This document shows, piece by piece, positions 8,844 to 15,804 of a stretch of 64,000 nucleotides of DNA. The stretch is from CAWBCI01 sp963787195 (GTDB lineage: Bacteria; Bacteroidota; Bacteroidia; Bacteroidales; JAGOPY01): positions 1 to 64,000 of the forward strand of contig CAWBCI010000079.1 of the NCBI GenBank assembly GCA_963787195.1, written 5' to 3'. The position numbers and the translations under genes were made by a program. How positions within the stretch are numbered: position 1 is the first letter of the stretch; each line of letters starts with the position of its first letter. Below the pieces are notes generated by a model. That model was given only the letters and a program-made list of their open reading frames with translations. It was not told the origin of the DNA and ran no database searches.

Positions 8844-9393
8844 TCATGATACAAGCTCGACTTCCTATTACGGTGAAACCAATGTAACAACTTACTCGGA
8901 AGCAATGTGGCAAGCTTATTTCCTGAGTTCATCACGCTATGTGATCGATGAAGGTTCAGAAGGAAGTATGACCTACACTATTCCTATGGTTTATGCCGAT
9001 ATGGACCCGCAGGATGTTCTCCAGCCGGTTCTGTTTAAATACATCCAGGATTTCTCCTTTGCTGATGGCGACTTTACAGATACGACAGGAAATGCTCCTA
9101 TCTACACAGGTATCAATGAGCATCATATTTCTGCTATCACAAATGTTTCCCAAAATTATCCGAATCCTTTTAACAAGACTTCTAATGTGGTGGTGACCCT
9201 AAAAACTAACAGCACCCTTAGCCTGATCGTGACCAACATGATAGGCCAAAAAGTTATGCAAATGGATAAAGGACGGGTGAATGCAGGTTCTTATACCTTT
9301 ACGATCGATGCCGGCAATCTTCCGAATGGAGTTTATTTCTATTCAGTGATGGCAGGAAAAGATAAGACTACAAATAAAATGATTGTAGAATAA
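8844..9393 (+). CDS. T9SS-exported protein, C-terminal part only
   Basis: The first Bacteroidota gene in the window, with its 5' end lost at the junction near 8843. The visible 180 residues begin DTSSTSYYGETNVTTYSE, contain a soluble domain of unknown type, and end with a T9SS type A sorting domain: ITNVSQNYPNPFNKTSNVVV, LIVTNMIGQKVMQMDKG and GVYFYSVMAGKDKTTNKMIVE. The NYPNPF start, the central GQKV and the final K-x-I-V-E are the expected landmarks. Such domains direct export across the outer membrane through the type IX system. A terminator follows 25 bases after the stop. Confidence 0.75.
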
Positions 9394-9417
9394 GCCGATT
9401 TCTCAATAAACCATTTT

Positions 9418-9448
9418 AAAGGCTGTCCATTGGGGGCAGCCTTTTTTA
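9418..9448 (+). terminator. Rho-independent terminator after the T9SS cargo gene
   Basis: GGCTGTCC, a short loop, then GGGGCAGCC followed by TTTTTTATTT, 25 bases downstream of the stop at 9393. Confidence 0.8.
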
Positions 9449-9571
9449 TTTAGACAGTACTAATATTTCTGTTTTGAAATGAATTAGTGCTTGTAAAGTC
9501 CAGGCCATTTTGAAATCCGTCAGACTGTTCAGCTATGAACATTTGTACTGCCCCCTTGTTACTTTAATGAA

Positions 9572-10369
9572 ATGTATTGTATGATAGATCCTAATTCAGA
9601 TTGGACTTTAATTACCGGGGCAACATCAGGAATAGGTTATGAAATGGCCAAAATTCTGGCAGCTGATGGTAAGAACCTGATCCTGGTAAGCAGGAATGAG
9701 GAGAAACTCTGTAAAATAGCGCGTGAGATGAATGAAGTATCCGATGTGGTTATCATGCCTTATGACCTCTCCGCAAACGGGGCCGCTAAGATTATTTTTG
9801 ATGAATGTGAAAGACTTGGATTAAGGGTCTCAACGCTCATCAATAATGCCGGAAGTGGAAAATATAGTGAAGCCGGTAAAATGCCTTTTAAACAGGTTGA
9901 ATCCATGATTTCACTGAATGATATAGCCCTTACGTCCTTGTGTCATCTATATGGGGACAGGATGAAAGAAAGGGGATATGGCTATATTCTGAACGTGTCA
10001 TCCAGTGCCTCATTTATTCCTTTGCCATACATGTCGGCCTATTCCGCGAGTAAAGCTTATGTCAGGTATTTTTCAAATGCCCTGCGGCAGGAATATAAAA
10101 ATTATGGTATTAATGTTACATGCCTGATTCCTGCCTATATCCACCATGATTTTATTAAGCCTGATTCCAATAATGGGAATGACCATTATTTATATCCTGT
10201 AAGAAAATTGCCAGCCAGGAGAATTGCTAAATTGGGATTAAATGCCATGTATAAAGGAAAGAAAGATGTGATAACCGGCTTTCACAATCGTATGCTTTGC
10301 CTTGCTTCCAAATTTTTACCTGCTTTTATTATGAGGAAATTATTGAGGCAGGGGATAAATCAATATTAA
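9572..10369 (+). CDS. Short-chain dehydrogenase/reductase (SDR)
   Basis: A 265-residue classical SDR. The cofactor motif TGATSGIG sits at about residues 14-21, NNAGSG at about 91-96, the catalytic Ser in NVSSSASF at about 142, and YSASK (catalytic Tyr and Lys) at about 158-162. The C-terminal segment (FLPAFIMRKLLRQGINQY) resembles the DltE/YqjQ-like membrane-associated SDR group. Substrate cannot be told. The first ATG is used; ATG at 9581 (MIDPNSD) is also possible. It stands alone, before a separate GtrA gene. Confidence 0.85.
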   Translation: MYCMIDPNSDWTLITGATSGIGYEMAKILAADGKNLILVSRNEEKLCKIAREMNEVSDVVIMPYDLSANGAAKIIFDECERLGLRVSTLINNAGSGKYSEAGKMPFKQVESMISLNDIALTSLCHLYGDRMKERGYGYILNVSSSASFIPLPYMSAYSASKAYVRYFSNALRQEYKNYGINVTCLIPAYIHHDFIKPDSNNGNDHYLYPVRKLPARRIAKLGLNAMYKGKKDVITGFHNRMLCLASKFLPAFIMRKLLRQGINQY

Positions 10370-10463
10370 GACTCAATAGCTTTAATTATCGCCAGGAAAG
10401 TCCCTGATGATGGGATTTTGAAACTTCAGCTCAGTCCGTCCGGAACACTAGTAATCTCTGAAC

Positions 10464-10491
10464 TTTGATAAGGATAAAATCATTAATTTTG
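10464..10491 (+). promoter_or_regulatory. Bacteroidota-type promoter for the GtrA gene
   Basis: TTTG at 10464-10467 and TAATTTTG at 10484-10491 match the -33 TTTG and -7 TAnnTTTG boxes used by the primary sigma factor of Bacteroidota. The spacing (16 bases) is a little short. The start codon is 32 bases downstream. Confidence 0.5.
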
Positions 10492-10522
10492 CCCATCTTA
10501 TGTTTAAGCCTATAGAAATAGT

Positions 10523-10921
10523 ATGTCAGATATTCTTAGCCGGGCATTTATTTTAAAATTCCTGAAATTTGGTATTGTCGGCTTTTCGGGATTGTTAGTC
10601 GACTTTGGGACTACCTATGTCTGTAAGGAGTTATTGAAGATCCAGAAATACATCGCCAATTCTATAGGATTCACTGTGGCGGCCTCTACGAATTATATAC
10701 TCAACAGAGTATGGACTTTCCACAGCACTTCCCCCAATATTGGTCTGGAATATACACAGTTCCTGGTGATCAGCCTGTTCGGCCTGGCATTGAATAATTT
10801 TATTCTCTGGCTGATAATCAGTCGTTTTAAACTCAATTTCTACCTTTCGAAATTAATCGCAATAGGCATAGTGACACTCTGGAATTTCCTGGCGAACAAT
10901 TATTATACTTTTGCCGGATAA
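10523..10921 (+). CDS. GtrA-family membrane protein
   Basis: 132 residues with four predicted membrane helices (about 12-32, 43-63, 76-98 and 103-123). The motifs FLKFGIVGFSGLLVDFGTTY and NYILNRVWTFHS are typical of GtrA proteins, where the N-x-x-W-T-F turn precedes helix three. The family is thought to move polyprenyl-linked sugars or otherwise assist surface glycan synthesis. No glycosyltransferase lies next to it here, so the partner is unknown. Confidence 0.85.
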   Translation: MSDILSRAFILKFLKFGIVGFSGLLVDFGTTYVCKELLKIQKYIANSIGFTVAASTNYILNRVWTFHSTSPNIGLEYTQFLVISLFGLALNNFILWLIISRFKLNFYLSKLIAIGIVTLWNFLANNYYTFAG

Positions 10922-11003
10922 AACACGCATGATCTTATACAGGTAAGGGATAATCAGATTTGATCATCACAAATAAATTCTAAATATATTTCAAGTTATG
11001 ATA

Positions 11004-11036
11004 TAAAAAAAGGACATCCTGAACCAGGACATCCTT
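11004..11036 (-). terminator. Terminator of the rpsF-rpsR-rplI operon
   Basis: On the minus strand AGGATGTCCT, GGTTC, AGGATGTCCT folds back on itself apart from two central mismatches, and is followed by seven T. It lies 27 bases beyond the rplI stop. Confidence 0.7.
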
Positions 11037-11062
11037 TATATAGCATGAATTAGTTCGAGACT

Positions 11063-11512
11063 TTATTCAGCCAAAACTTCAAATCCAATCTCCACTATCA
11101 CTTCCTTATGAAGTTTTATCTTTGCATGATATTGTCCAACTTCCTTGATAGAATCACCGTCGACTTCGATAGCTTTGCGATCAATATCAAAATTGAATTG
11201 ATCTTTAATTGCCTGAGAGAGCTGAATGGCATTGACTGATCCGAAGATCTTTCCTGAAGTGCCGGCTTTTGCACCTATCTTCAGGTTGATTTTCTCCAGA
11301 GCTTTGGCCAGTGTAAGGGCTTCATTTTTAATTTTCTCCCCTTTAAATGCCTTCTGCTTCTGGTTTTCGGCGAGGACTTTCCTGCTTGAAGTGGTTGCCA
11401 GCATGGCCAGACCCTGCGGGATAAGATAATTACGGCCGAAGCCATTCTTAACCGTTACCAGGTCATCTTTGTAACCCACTCCTTGTATATCTTGTTTGAG
11501 TATTACTTCCAT
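11063..11512 (-). CDS. rplI: 50S ribosomal protein L9
   Basis: 149 residues, normal length. The N-terminal rRNA-binding domain shows the L9 signature: MEVILKQDIQGVGYKDDLVT, GFGRNYLIPQGLA. A long charged central helix links to the C-terminal domain (KIFGSVNAIQLSQAIKDQF). The last gene of the rpsF-rpsR-rplI operon, 13 bases after rpsR, with a terminator 27 bases downstream. Confidence 0.98.
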   Translation of the reverse strand: MEVILKQDIQGVGYKDDLVTVKNGFGRNYLIPQGLAMLATTSSRKVLAENQKQKAFKGEKIKNEALTLAKALEKINLKIGAKAGTSGKIFGSVNAIQLSQAIKDQFNFDIDRKAIEVDGDSIKEVGQYHAKIKLHKEVIVEIGFEVLAE

Positions 11513-11525
11513 GGTTATGCCCTCC

Positions 11526-11795
11526 TTATTTTAACAAATCTGCAACGTATGGTAATAAGGACAGGTGACGTGCCCTTTTGATAGCCTGGGCTACCTTCTT
11601 CTGATATTTGGTAGAGGTTCCGGTAATTCTTCTGGGAAGTATTTTACCCTGCTCATTGACAAATTTCAGAAGAAAGTCTGCATCCTTATAATCAATATAT
11701 TTAATACCGCTCTTTTTAAACCTGCAGTATTTTTTTCTTTTGGTATCGACCGCGATAGGGGTCAAATATTTTATTTCTCCGCTTTGTTGTGCCAT
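11526..11795 (-). CDS. rpsR: 30S ribosomal protein S18
   Basis: 89 residues. KKYCRFKKSGIKYIDYKDAD, ILPRRITGTSTKYQKKVAQA and IKRARHLSLLPYV are the S18 signature. Only one Cys remains, so no zinc knuckle. The middle gene of the operon; 29 bases separate it from rpsF. Confidence 0.98.
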   Translation of the reverse strand: MAQQSGEIKYLTPIAVDTKRKKYCRFKKSGIKYIDYKDADFLLKFVNEQGKILPRRITGTSTKYQKKVAQAIKRARHLSLLPYVADLLK

Positions 11796-11824
11796 TTTTC
11801 GATCAATTTAAGATGAATAACTGA

Positions 11825-12181
11825 TTAAGCTTCCTGTGGCTTTTCTTCCTGGGCGTTTTTCCTGCGTTTCTTTTCGTTATAAGCTATGGCATGTTTGTCC
11901 AGCTTAACAGTTAAAAAACGTAAAATACGTTCGTCCCGTTTGAAAGTTACTTCCAGGTCCCGGATAATTTCGCCTTCATCTCTGAATTCGATAAGATGGT
12001 AGAACCCTGTGGATTTTTTCTGGATCGGATAAGCAAGCTTTTTCAAGCCCCAGTTATCTTCAAAAACGATCTCAGCACCTTTATCCTGAATAAACTTTTG
12101 ATACTTAGCCACCGTTTCCTTCATCTGTTCATCAGATAAAACGGGAGTCATAATGAAAACGGCTTCGTACTGATTCGACAT
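11825..12181 (-). CDS. rpsF: 30S ribosomal protein S6
   Basis: 118 residues. MSNQYEAVFIMTPVLSDEQM, WGLKKLAYPIQKKSTGFYHL and FKRDERILRFLTVKLDKHA are diagnostic of S6. The C-terminus has an acidic/Lys tail (KKRRKNAQEEKPQEA). First gene of the operon with rpsR and rplI; a good promoter lies 45 bases upstream. Confidence 0.98.
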   Translation of the reverse strand: MSNQYEAVFIMTPVLSDEQMKETVAKYQKFIQDKGAEIVFEDNWGLKKLAYPIQKKSTGFYHLIEFRDEGEIIRDLEVTFKRDERILRFLTVKLDKHAIAYNEKKRRKNAQEEKPQEA

Positions 12182-12225
12182 TTTTTTTAGGATTTTAAAG
12201 ATTAATTATTTCTAAAAATGGAGTG

Positions 12226-12256
12226 CAAAGGTATTAATAATATTTAAATTAACAAA
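12226..12256 (-). promoter_or_regulatory. Promoter of the rpsF operon
   Basis: On the minus strand TTTG (12256-12253), 19 bases, then TACCTTTG (12233-12226). This fits the Bacteroidota -33/-7 consensus with normal spacing and gives a leader of about 40 bases before rpsF. Confidence 0.7.
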
Positions 12257-12304
12257 TCATGAAGACTTAAAAAAAGCTAAATGTGTGAAACACTTGAAAG
12301 ATTT

Positions 12305-13465
12305 TTATTTGTTTAATGATTTTAGAAATTCAGAAACCTCGCGGCAAATAAATTCAGAGGCATGCCCATCCCCATAAATGGGAGCATATTCCCCGGGACT
12401 GCCTTCCCTGAAATAAGTAAAAGCTGCCCTTATCTTTAGTTCATCTGCATCTGCCAGGATGGCTTTCCGGAGTTTGATCAATTCCACCCATTCCGACTCC
12501 GGTCGAAGGACTATACAGGATTTCCTGAAAAAATATGCTTCCTTTTGTACACCGCCTGAGTCAGTTATGATCATGGAAGAATATTTTTCAAGTAAAATCA
12601 TTTCCAGGTAGGAAACAGGTTCAATTAGTTTTAGCTTATTATTTTTTTTAATGGATGAAAGAAGATCCTGATCCAGTATCTGTGGAAGTAATTTGGCAGT
12701 CCTTGGATGAAGGGGAAGGATGAAGAGACTTCCTTCTTCAAGGCTGATGCTGTTGATTGCCCGGAAGATGGAATTCAGCCTGGAGGCATCATCTGTATTG
12801 CTGGCACGATGAATTGTACACAGGACATAGTCCTTATTATCAAGCCCTAATCTCTTAATTATGTCTGAACGCTTTTCTGCTATTTTTTCAAAATGAAGAA
12901 CATTGTCATACATCACATCCCCGCAATGGAAAAGTCCCGGATTGTCTATATTATATGGTTTGGGATTGAATTCCTGAAATCCTTCATTGATGAGATTTTG
13001 AAGACCGGTTGGGGTAGGAGTGAAGAGCAGGCTGGAAACATGGTCACATACAATGCGGTTGATTTCTTCAGGCATGCTCTTATTAAATGAGCGCAGACCC
13101 GCTTCTATATGGGCTACCGGAATATGCAGTTTTGCAGCAGCCAGCGAAGCGGCAAGGGTCGTATTGGTGTCCCCGTAAATGATTACCATATCTGGTTTTT
13201 CACTCATCAGGACTTCCTCGGTCTTTTGCATGATCAGTCCGCTTTGCTGTCCGTGGGACCCCGATCCGGTATTCAGGTTATAGCGTGGATGAGGTATCCC
13301 CATTTCGGTAAAAAAAACATCCGACATGTTCTCATCATAGTGCTGACCACTATGGATGATGAATTCCTCTATGCTTCCCTGATAATCATCGGAAAGAATA
13401 CGGCTGATCGCTGCAGCCTTGATAAACTGGGGTCTGGCCCCAACAATTGTTGCAATTTTGAACAT
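12305..13465 (-). CDS. wecB: UDP-N-acetylglucosamine 2-epimerase (non-hydrolysing)
   Basis: 386 residues, normal length. IATIVGARPQFIKAAAISRI opens the first Rossmann domain. GDTNTTLAASLAAAKLHIPV with HIEAGLRSFNKSMPEEINR follows at about residues 97-135, and TDSGGVQKEAYFFRKSCIVL at about 300 carries the UDP-binding SGGxQEE-like motif. It interconverts UDP-GlcNAc and UDP-ManNAc for surface polysaccharide synthesis in the cytoplasm. No other polysaccharide gene is adjacent, except perhaps the GtrA gene 1.4 kb away. It begins 73 bases before the C10 peptidase ends upstream and has no clear terminator. Confidence 0.93.
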   Translation of the reverse strand: MFKIATIVGARPQFIKAAAISRILSDDYQGSIEEFIIHSGQHYDENMSDVFFTEMGIPHPRYNLNTGSGSHGQQSGLIMQKTEEVLMSEKPDMVIIYGDTNTTLAASLAAAKLHIPVAHIEAGLRSFNKSMPEEINRIVCDHVSSLLFTPTPTGLQNLINEGFQEFNPKPYNIDNPGLFHCGDVMYDNVLHFEKIAEKRSDIIKRLGLDNKDYVLCTIHRASNTDDASRLNSIFRAINSISLEEGSLFILPLHPRTAKLLPQILDQDLLSSIKKNNKLKLIEPVSYLEMILLEKYSSMIITDSGGVQKEAYFFRKSCIVLRPESEWVELIKLRKAILADADELKIRAAFTYFREGSPGEYAPIYGDGHASEFICREVSEFLKSLNK

Positions 13466-13538
13466 AAATTACATTTATCCCGGAAAAATTATCCTTCTTT
13501 CCGGAGGAATATTAACCATCTGGTATCTATTTTATTGC

Positions 13539-15668
13539 TTAGTTTATGATTAGCCTGAGGAAAGATTGCCGGCCTATGGAGTCCTTGACTTTTAGAAAAT
13601 ACATGCCGAAAGTAACCCCGGGCAATACAACCCTGATTTGATGCTTGCTTTCCTGGACACTGAAGATTTGGCTGTAAATATTCTTCCCGGCCAGATCAAT
13701 AATGCTGATCTCAGTCTTCCCTTTTATTTCTTCCGGCAAAATAACCCGGAACTTGCCATCATTCGGGTTTGGATATATTTTTACATCCCCGGGCAGGCTG
13801 CTTTCCTGCATACCAACAACAGTTGCATCGTAGTACGCGGTCCATCCGGCTGCCCTGCCTGAGTAATTAGTATTGAATGCCAGGAATATCTTGCCACTCG
13901 GGGATGTAACAGGATCCGGCACCCCGGGTGCAAAGGAACCGGAATACTTGGCGAGCAATACCTGTGACTGGGGATCAAAAATCTGAAGAAAATCTTTGCC
14001 TTCTTCTGTTTCAAAATCCAGGAAATTAAGTGTAATGCTTGAAGCTCCCGGTGGAGAGATCATCCAAAGGCATGCAGTGTTATTATGATAGTCCCATGAA
14101 CCACTGCCATCAGTGATCGTATCACTAAAACCGGTCAATACCTGGTTGCTAAGACAATAATCGGGAAGATTGGAGCTGAAATCAGCCAGCCAGCCTTCTC
14201 CCACGTTTTCCGCACCGGATTCAAAAGTGATATACATTTTGCTTCCTGAAGAAGTCACGGCAGGGGGGATTTCATCCCCTGAAAATGTTCCCAGGAGTGG
14301 GGCTGTATTATCCTCTCCGTCATAAACATTCACATGATCATTCGTGTCGGTCTGAAAGCGCTGGAAGGTGAGTGTAATGCTGTTCACTGAATCGTCAGGC
14401 ATGATCAGCCAGGCAGCAGATGCCTGGTTTTGATATGGAAACAGTGGGCCGCTGCCGTCTTCTATAGATCCGTAAAGCGCTGTATATGTCTTCAATCCCT
14501 GGCAATATGGAGGGTAGTTGTACTGGTTAGTATCCGGTACGGCATTTATAATAAGTTCCTGTGCAAGGTTAAAATTGGAACCTCCCGGATTCAGGTTATT
14601 GGTATAAAAATAGCCGTCATATGAACCGCTCCATCCCCAGTTGAAATGATAATAACTTCCTTCCTGATAAGCATCGCATATAAAAGCATGACCTGATGTG
14701 TCGGGAACATCCCAGCCTGCATAATAAAGAGGAATACGCCTGTCAAGGCTGGAAACTAGCAAACTGTCCCAATCCAGGCTGGTAGAATCCCTGAATACGT
14801 ATTCGGTCTCAGGCATATATTTGAAATAAGTACGCAGGGTATAGGCCCCCTTGTGGTTATACATTCCTGATCCGTCCGGACCGTAAGCCATATCGACGGA
14901 AACTCCCAGGTGGTATAATAAAGTAGCCAGAGGGAGGTTACTATGCGAAATACTGCCTTCCATCAGATCCCATTCATAGCTAGTGTTTTCAAAATCAGCG
15001 CTGAGGTTTCCGTAAGGTGGACATTCGTAGGTATATGAACCTGTTCCGTTTTCCGGGAAGCGGAAATAGTTCATCAATTGTCCAAGAGCCGTTGCCACGC
15101 AACCGGCATAACAATGTCCGCCAGGTCCCATGGGATCTTCCGGACAGGCTTCATTATAGAATTTATTCTGATTCCAGTTGCTGCTTAAGAGTGGGAGGAT
15201 TTCCCTTCCGCTGTATGCTTTTAAACTTGAAGATGATGTGCTTAGATAATATTCCCAGGTTTTTTTTACCTCTGGTTCAGGGATGGATTTCTGGATTATA
15301 GCATCCCTTATCTGCATTTGATATTGAAGCATCCAGGCCCGGAAATTTTCCGGCTGGGACGAATCATCATAATGACCTTTAAAAGAATAACAAATGACGG
15401 GAAGCACATTATCAATGGCGGAAACCACGATAAATCCCCCGTTTTGAAAATTAAAAATATAATATACTGCCAGGCCCTTGTATTTTACTGTATAATCTGA
15501 GCTGATATTCAATTTTTCAAACCCGATATTATTTGAAGGACTTATCCTTTCATAGAAGAAATTCTTAGCCACTGTCGAAGCAGCTTCCTTTCCCACAGGC
15601 CCCGAACGGGCACTTAAAGATATTAGCAGGACCAGTATAAAAGTCAGAAAAAGGTTTTTGGTTTTCAT
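13539..15668 (-). CDS. Secreted C10 family cysteine peptidase with two CUB-like domains and a T9SS tail
   Basis: The start is placed at ATG 15668 (MKTKNLFLTFILVLLISLSA, a standard signal peptide). The frame extends upstream to 15725, but that extension lies in a hairpin and dilutes the signal peptide. Order: Spi-type propeptide (about 25-130), streptopain-type C10 domain with the catalytic Cys in AGCVATALGQLMNYF near residue 190, His in SGHAFICDAYQ and the Asn/Trp pair in FNWGWSGSYDGYF. Then two CUB-like beta domains each starting with a C-x-G/L pattern and SIEDGSG or TITDGSG, and finally a T9SS sorting domain (VKIYPNPNDGKF, GMYFLKVKDS). All catalytic landmarks are present. A near paralogue lies at 18687-20789. 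Probably secreted to digest protein. Confidence 0.88.
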   Translation of the reverse strand: MKTKNLFLTFILVLLISLSARSGPVGKEAASTVAKNFFYERISPSNNIGFEKLNISSDYTVKYKGLAVYYIFNFQNGGFIVVSAIDNVLPVICYSFKGHYDDSSQPENFRAWMLQYQMQIRDAIIQKSIPEPEVKKTWEYYLSTSSSSLKAYSGREILPLLSSNWNQNKFYNEACPEDPMGPGGHCYAGCVATALGQLMNYFRFPENGTGSYTYECPPYGNLSADFENTSYEWDLMEGSISHSNLPLATLLYHLGVSVDMAYGPDGSGMYNHKGAYTLRTYFKYMPETEYVFRDSTSLDWDSLLVSSLDRRIPLYYAGWDVPDTSGHAFICDAYQEGSYYHFNWGWSGSYDGYFYTNNLNPGGSNFNLAQELIINAVPDTNQYNYPPYCQGLKTYTALYGSIEDGSGPLFPYQNQASAAWLIMPDDSVNSITLTFQRFQTDTNDHVNVYDGEDNTAPLLGTFSGDEIPPAVTSSGSKMYITFESGAENVGEGWLADFSSNLPDYCLSNQVLTGFSDTITDGSGSWDYHNNTACLWMISPPGASSITLNFLDFETEEGKDFLQIFDPQSQVLLAKYSGSFAPGVPDPVTSPSGKIFLAFNTNYSGRAAGWTAYYDATVVGMQESSLPGDVKIYPNPNDGKFRVILPEEIKGKTEISIIDLAGKNIYSQIFSVQESKHQIRVVLPGVTFGMYFLKVKDSIGRQSFLRLIIN

Positions 15669-15709
15669 AAATGATCGGATATGTATGATTCGGGAGCTAA
15701 ATTTACGAA

Positions 15710-15752
15710 TTATGCCGGCAGTCACAAAATTTTAATGTGGCTGCCGGCATAA
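15710..15752 (-). promoter_or_regulatory. Long perfect hairpin between two protease genes
   Basis: TTATGCCGGCAGTCACA and TGTGGCTGCCGGCATAA pair over 17 bases with one G-T wobble, around a 9-base AT loop. It sits between the subtilase stop (15805) and the C10 peptidase start (15668). On the minus strand it is not followed by a real T run, so it may end the subtilase transcript or shape the C10 leader. Confidence 0.5.
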
Positions 15753-15804
15753 ATAAATAGTATCACCGGAACTTTGTTTTTATCCGGATACTCAATAGAT
15801 TATA

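Noticed and set aside
8317..9393. Single 358-codon frame crossing the second junction
   Set aside because: Its first half is the antisense of a glycosyltransferase and its second half a T9SS protein; the frame is an accident of the join.
11011..11035. Direct repeat AGGACATCCT as a CRISPR-like or mobile repeat
   Set aside because: Only two copies, and they form the stem of the ribosomal operon terminator.
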